Part shown: one piece after another, positions 6,032-8,887 of the stretch
Position numbering within the stretch: position 1 is the first letter of the stretch
Layout: each line of letters opens with the position of its first letter
NCBI GenBank assembly: GCA_022708585.1
Contig: JAKIYJ010000048.1
Span: 1 to 8,887, forward strand
Direction of reading: 5' to 3'
DNA: 8,887 bases
DNA from: Bacteroidota bacterium
Lineage (GTDB): Bacteria; Bacteroidota; Bacteroidia; Bacteroidales; JAKIYJ01
Made by a program: the position numbers and the translations under genes
Notes under the pieces: model-generated
Database searches by the model: none
What the model was told of the DNA's origin: nothing
What the model saw: the letters and a program-made list of their open reading frames with translations, nothing else

Positions 6032-6925
6032 ATGAATGACTGTTTATTAAGAAGTTTATTATTTGTACCTGCTCATAACGATAAACTCATTATGAGTGCC
6101 ATCAGGTTCGATGCTGATGCCATTGTACTTGATTTGGAAGATTCGGTACAACCTAAAAGTATGAAACAAATTGCCCGCGATAATGTTGTAAAATATATAA
6201 ATCAGGGAATATTTAAAAATCACAGGGTTTTTGTTCGCATCAATGATTTTCAAAGCGGAGAATCTTTAAGAGACTTACATCAGTTAACTATCCCGGGTAT
6301 TGAAGCTTTTTTATGTTCAAAAGTTAAAACAGGAAAAGACGTTTACTTTTTTGACAAACTTTTAGAATCTATTGAATACGAAAAAGGTTTTACATCTGGA
6401 ACCTTTTTAATAATTCCTATTATTGAAACCACAGCTGCTGTTATGAATGTTCAGGATATTTGTCAAGCATCGCCAAGAGTTATTGCGGTTGCTTTTGGCA
6501 GTGAAGATTTTATAACAGATATGCATGCTATTGATGATAAGGAAGAACAAACTCTTTTTACAGCTCGAAACCTAATAGTTATGGCAGCCAGATCTAATAA
6601 TATAGTTCCTATAGATGCAGCATACGTACAGGTTCACGATCTTGAAGGTCTGGAAAAACATCTTATTATATCTAAAAAATTGGGATTCGGAGGTATAAGC
6701 ATACTTAGTCCCAAACAGCTTTCTCTTGCCAATCAATATTTTTCACCGAGTTTTGAAGAAGTTGCCGAAGCCAAAGAAATGCTTCGTATGTCAGAAGAAT
6801 CAGAGAAACAATCAAAAGGAGTAGATATTGTAAATAACAAATTTGTTGGACCTCCTCTTGTAGAAAGAGCTAAAAATATTTTGAAAAAACATCAATTGAT
6901 TATTAATAAACATAAAAATGAGTAA
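6032..6925 (+). CDS. CitE-like (HpcH/HpaI aldolase family) CoA lyase homologue
   Basis: This 297-residue protein has the usual family length. Recognisable TIM-barrel motifs are LLRSLLFVPAHNDKLI (residues 4-19), DADAIVLDLEDSV (~28-40), VRIN with Arg69, IIPIIETTAA with Glu132, FGSEDFITD with Glu158/Asp159, and the AARSNNIVPIDA segment. Arg69, Glu132 and the acidic pair fit substrate carboxylate and Mg binding in citrate lyase beta/malyl-CoA lyase relatives. The conserved C-terminal motif GFxGKxxIHPxQ reads GFGGISILSPKQ (218-229), so Lys is replaced by Ile222 and His by Ser226. Relatives cleave or form malyl-, citramalyl- or beta-methylmalyl-CoA, often with glyoxylate, acetate or pyruvate as the small partner. 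It starts 1 nt after the hydratase gene and overlaps the next gene by 8 nt. No citrate lyase alpha/gamma subunits are present, so true citrate lyase is unlikely. Confidence 0.8.
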   Translation: MNDCLLRSLLFVPAHNDKLIMSAIRFDADAIVLDLEDSVQPKSMKQIARDNVVKYINQGIFKNHRVFVRINDFQSGESLRDLHQLTIPGIEAFLCSKVKTGKDVYFFDKLLESIEYEKGFTSGTFLIIPIIETTAAVMNVQDICQASPRVIAVAFGSEDFITDMHAIDDKEEQTLFTARNLIVMAARSNNIVPIDAAYVQVHDLEGLEKHLIISKKLGFGGISILSPKQLSLANQYFSPSFEEVAEAKEMLRMSEESEKQSKGVDIVNNKFVGPPLVERAKNILKKHQLIINKHKNE

Positions 6926-7577
6926 GAAGATTATTATTATAGGAGGCGTCGGTAATGGGAGCGTTGTAGCTCATGCAATAACCGATGCTAATAAAAGAGG
7001 ATACAATGAGTGGGAATGTGCCGGTTTTTTAAACGATAAAATTTCTATTGGCGAAAACATTGAATCCTATCCCGTATTGGGCAAAATTCACGATATACAA
7101 AAGTTTATTGATCAGGGTTATTATTTTTACTACTCTATTTTCAGGCTATATACAAAACAACAAAGAATAGAGTTGTTTTACGAACTTAATATTCCCGAAA
7201 GTCAACTTGCTACTTTTATTCATCCTCTTGCTTATGTTGCACCTGGAGTTAAACTTGGTCCTGGTTGTGTAGTTATGCCTAACGCTTCATTATCGCCCAG
7301 TACTACTTTTGGCAAATGTTGCGGAATTATGATTAGCAGTGTTATAGGTCATAATATTGTTATTGGCGATTTTTGTCATTTCGCTGGTGCTTGCTGTGTA
7401 GGTGCCTTTACAAAACTTGAAGATGGAGTTAATATTGGGGCTAATGCTACTGTGCGTGAATATCTAACACTTGCCAAGTTCTCAACTGTCGGCATGGGAG
7501 CTATGCTAACTAAAAATACAGGTGAAAATGAAATATGGATTGGTAATCCTGCCAGATTTTACAAAAAAAGTGACTGA
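6918..7577 (+). CDS. NeuD/PglD-family sugar O/N-acyltransferase
   Basis: This 219-residue protein is typical in length for the family. The N-terminal Rossmann-like half begins KKIIIIGGVGNGSVVA (nucleotide-sugar side) and contains a stretch resembling the VLGKIHDI of NeuD-like proteins. From about residue 95 the protein becomes a left-handed beta-helix of hexapeptide repeats (HPLAYVAPGVKLGPGCVVMP ... VGMGAMLTKN) and ends with the usual WIGNPAR. By alignment to PglD, the catalytic His is His145 in SVIGHNIVIGD. The enzyme should transfer an acetyl or other acyl group from CoA to an amino or hydroxyl group of a nucleotide sugar in the cytoplasm. The ATG overlaps the CitE-like gene by 8 nt and its TGA overlaps the next start (TGATG), so translation is coupled on both sides. 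Because the two upstream genes handle CoA esters, the acyl group may not be a simple acetyl. Family assignment is strong; donor and acceptor are unknown. Confidence 0.85.
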   Translation: MSKKIIIIGGVGNGSVVAHAITDANKRGYNEWECAGFLNDKISIGENIESYPVLGKIHDIQKFIDQGYYFYYSIFRLYTKQQRIELFYELNIPESQLATFIHPLAYVAPGVKLGPGCVVMPNASLSPSTTFGKCCGIMISSVIGHNIVIGDFCHFAGACCVGAFTKLEDGVNIGANATVREYLTLAKFSTVGMGAMLTKNTGENEIWIGNPARFYKKSD

Positions 7578-8192
7578 TGATGAAGCAAAAAATACTTGTA
7601 CTTGCTCCACATACGGATGATGGAGAATTAGGATGCGGCGGCACTATCGTCAGACTTATTGATGAAGGTCAAGACGTCTATTATGTCGCCTTTTCTATTT
7701 GTGAAGAAAGCGTCCCAGAATGCTCTCGAAATAGAAGTTAAAAAAGCTACTTCCATTCTTGGTATTAAACCTGAAAATCTTATTCTTAAAGGATACCCTG
7801 TTCGTAAATTTAACTCTTTTAGACAAAATATTCTTGAAGACCTTGTAATACTTAGACAAAATATACAACCCGATGTCGTTTTTCTGCCCGTGTCAACCTC
7901 TCTGCACCAGGATCATAATACCATCTTTAAGGAAGGAATAAGAGCATTTAAACATTATACTGTATATGGATATGATTTGCCCTGGGATACAATACAATTC
8001 AGTTCTAACGCCTTTTTTAAACTGGAAGAAAAACATGTAACAAAAAAATGGGAAGCTCTTGCTCAATATGAAACTCAAAAATGGCGTACATACTGCGATA
8101 AGGAATTTATTTATGGACTTGCACGTGTCAGAGGAGCTCAAATTGGAATTCAATATGCCGAAGTATTTGAAAATATTAGAAGCATTCACTGA
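7577..8192 (+). pseudogene. PIG-L family (LmbE-like) deacetylase, frameshifted
   Basis: The ATG at 7577 (TGATG overlap with the NeuD-like stop) opens a frame reading KILVLAPHTDDGELGCGGTI, the zinc-binding N-terminal motif of PIG-L/LmbE N-deacetylases in the AHTDD variant, and continues to FSICEESVPE. The frame then ends at TAA 7739-7741 after 54 codons. The rest of the family sequence is in the next frame: ALEIEVKKATSILGIKPENL, VFLPVSTSLHQDHNTI (second metal/catalytic HQDH region) and the end RGAQIGIQYAEVFENIR, stopping at 8190-8192. The break lies within about 7718-7735. Net loss of 2 (mod 3) or gain of 1 base would explain it. Relatives usually have a few more residues between VPE and the next helix, so a deletion (for example 14 bp) is possible. 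A TTG/internal-start product without the APHTDD motif would be inactive. Either a real recent mutation or a sequencing/assembly error is possible. An intact enzyme would deacetylate an N-acetyl sugar of this cluster. Confidence 0.8.
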
Positions 8193-8248
8193 TTAAAAAA
8201 ATTGCTTTTAGAATCATCAAACATAAGCAATAACATAATAACTACATA

Positions 8249-8887
8249 ATGTCTAAAATAGTTTCAGTACATCAGCCAAATTATTTACCATGGTTGGGTT
8301 ATTTTTATAAAATTATTAAATCTGATGTTTTTGTAATTTTAGATAATGTTCAATATGTTAAAGGTACCGTAGCCAATAGAAATTATATTAAAGGACGTGA
8401 TTCAAAAACTGTTCTATTATCTGTATCTGTTAAAATGTCGGATGGTTGGGACCTAAATTATAATCAAATAGGAATAGATTATTCACAAAAATGGAATTTT
8501 AAACATATTAATCAAATACGTGATGCCTACTGTAAAGCTCCTTTTTTCCAATATTATTTTCCCGCTTTTGAAAGAATATTAAAAACAAAATTTAATACAC
8601 TTGCTGAACTTAATATAAACTTTATAAATTTTGTTATTAACGAATTAAAAATTAATACTAAAATAGAAATATCTTCAAATATTAATAAAGATTTTGGAGA
8701 AAAAAATCAACGTAACCTGAATCTTGTTAAATATTTTGATGGGAATGTATACTTATCAGGGAATGGTGCTGCAAAATATAATGATGTAGAAATGTTTAAA
8801 AAAGCTGGTGTTGAACTGTGTTATTCCGATTTTAAACATCCAGTATATCCTCAAATAAATGGTGATTTTATTCCTAATCTGTCCATT
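8249..8887 (+). CDS. WbqC-like protein (3' truncated by window end)
   Basis: The ATG at 8249 opens a frame of 213 codons without a stop to the window edge. It begins SKIVSVHQPNYLPWLGYF and continues KSDVFVILDNVQYVKG and ANRNYI, the classical N-terminus of the WbqC-like family. Near the edge comes YLSGNGAAKY and then HPVYPQINGDFIPNLSI, also conserved. Only the last ~15-30 residues should be missing. WbqC-like proteins are found in O-antigen and other surface-polysaccharide clusters and have been suggested to be involved in modified amino-sugar (acylated) components, but the reaction is not established to my knowledge. It follows the PIG-L gene after a 56-nt gap without a convincing terminator and is probably in the same operon. 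Confidence 0.88.
   Translation, partial: MSKIVSVHQPNYLPWLGYFYKIIKSDVFVILDNVQYVKGTVANRNYIKGRDSKTVLLSVSVKMSDGWDLNYNQIGIDYSQKWNFKHINQIRDAYCKAPFFQYYFPAFERILKTKFNTLAELNINFINFVINELKINTKIEISSNINKDFGEKNQRNLNLVKYFDGNVYLSGNGAAKYNDVEMFKKAGVELCYSDFKHPVYPQINGDFIPNLSI

Noticed and set aside
6032..6925. Citrate lyase beta subunit proper
   Set aside because: No alpha, gamma or prosthetic-group genes are nearby, the conserved IHP motif is altered, and the neighbours are polysaccharide genes.
8201..8231. Inverted repeat ATTGCTT / AAGCAAT between the PIG-L gene and WbqC gene
   Set aside because: Seven AT-rich pairs around a 17-nt loop with no T tract is too weak for a terminator, and such matches are expected by chance at this base composition.

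Overview
The window looks like chromosomal DNA of a member of the Bacteroidota, probably uncultured. Coding sequence and spacers are AT-rich, start codons have A-rich leaders without clear Shine-Dalgarno sequences, one protein ends in a type IX secretion (T9SS) sorting domain, and one spacer carries a TAnnTTTG-type -7 element. All genes read on the + strand and fall into two unrelated blocks separated by a repeat-rich spacer of about 650 bp.

Block 1 (1-4913) looks like a surface fibre or adhesin locus. It opens with the 3' end of an usher-like outer-membrane protein (2-988: barrel-type strands, a Ca-loop-like Asp/Asn motif, then a carboxypeptidase-regulatory-like domain). Next come a DUF4402 secreted protein (1158-1670), a large T9SS cargo protein with GLUG-type repeats (1774-4356), and a second DUF4402 protein (4359-4913) that starts 2 nt after the cargo stop codon. 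Both DUF4402 proteins end with the C-terminal signature of chaperone-usher pilins: Gly at position 14 from the end and Tyr at the penultimate position. The first DUF4402 gene is preceded by a near-consensus sigma-54 (-24/-12) promoter. About 75-100 bp upstream of that promoter are two copies of a 13-bp element exactly 21 bp apart, as expected for an enhancer bound by an NtrC-type activator. A strong hairpin after this gene probably makes it the most highly expressed part of the block. My reading is a sigma-54-controlled, chaperone-usher-like fibre system of Bacteroidota combined with a T9SS-exported surface protein. The chaperone and most of the usher lie outside the window, so this is inference.

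The spacer (4914-5568) holds no convincing gene. It contains a weak terminator, a REP-like palindrome, a 13-bp perfect inverted repeat and a 9-bp tandem repeat, so it looks like an accumulation of small dispersed elements.

Block 2 (5569-8887) is a tightly packed run of genes typical of a surface-polysaccharide cluster: a MaoC-like hydratase, a CitE/HpcH-HpaI-like lyase, a NeuD-family sugar acyltransferase, a PIG-L family deacetylase that is frameshifted as given, and a WbqC-like protein cut by the window end. The first two could build an unusual CoA-linked acyl group, the third could attach it to an amino sugar, and the PIG-L protein could remove an acetyl group from that sugar. The lyase and hydratase both carry substitutions at family-conserved motif positions, so their exact reactions are uncertain.
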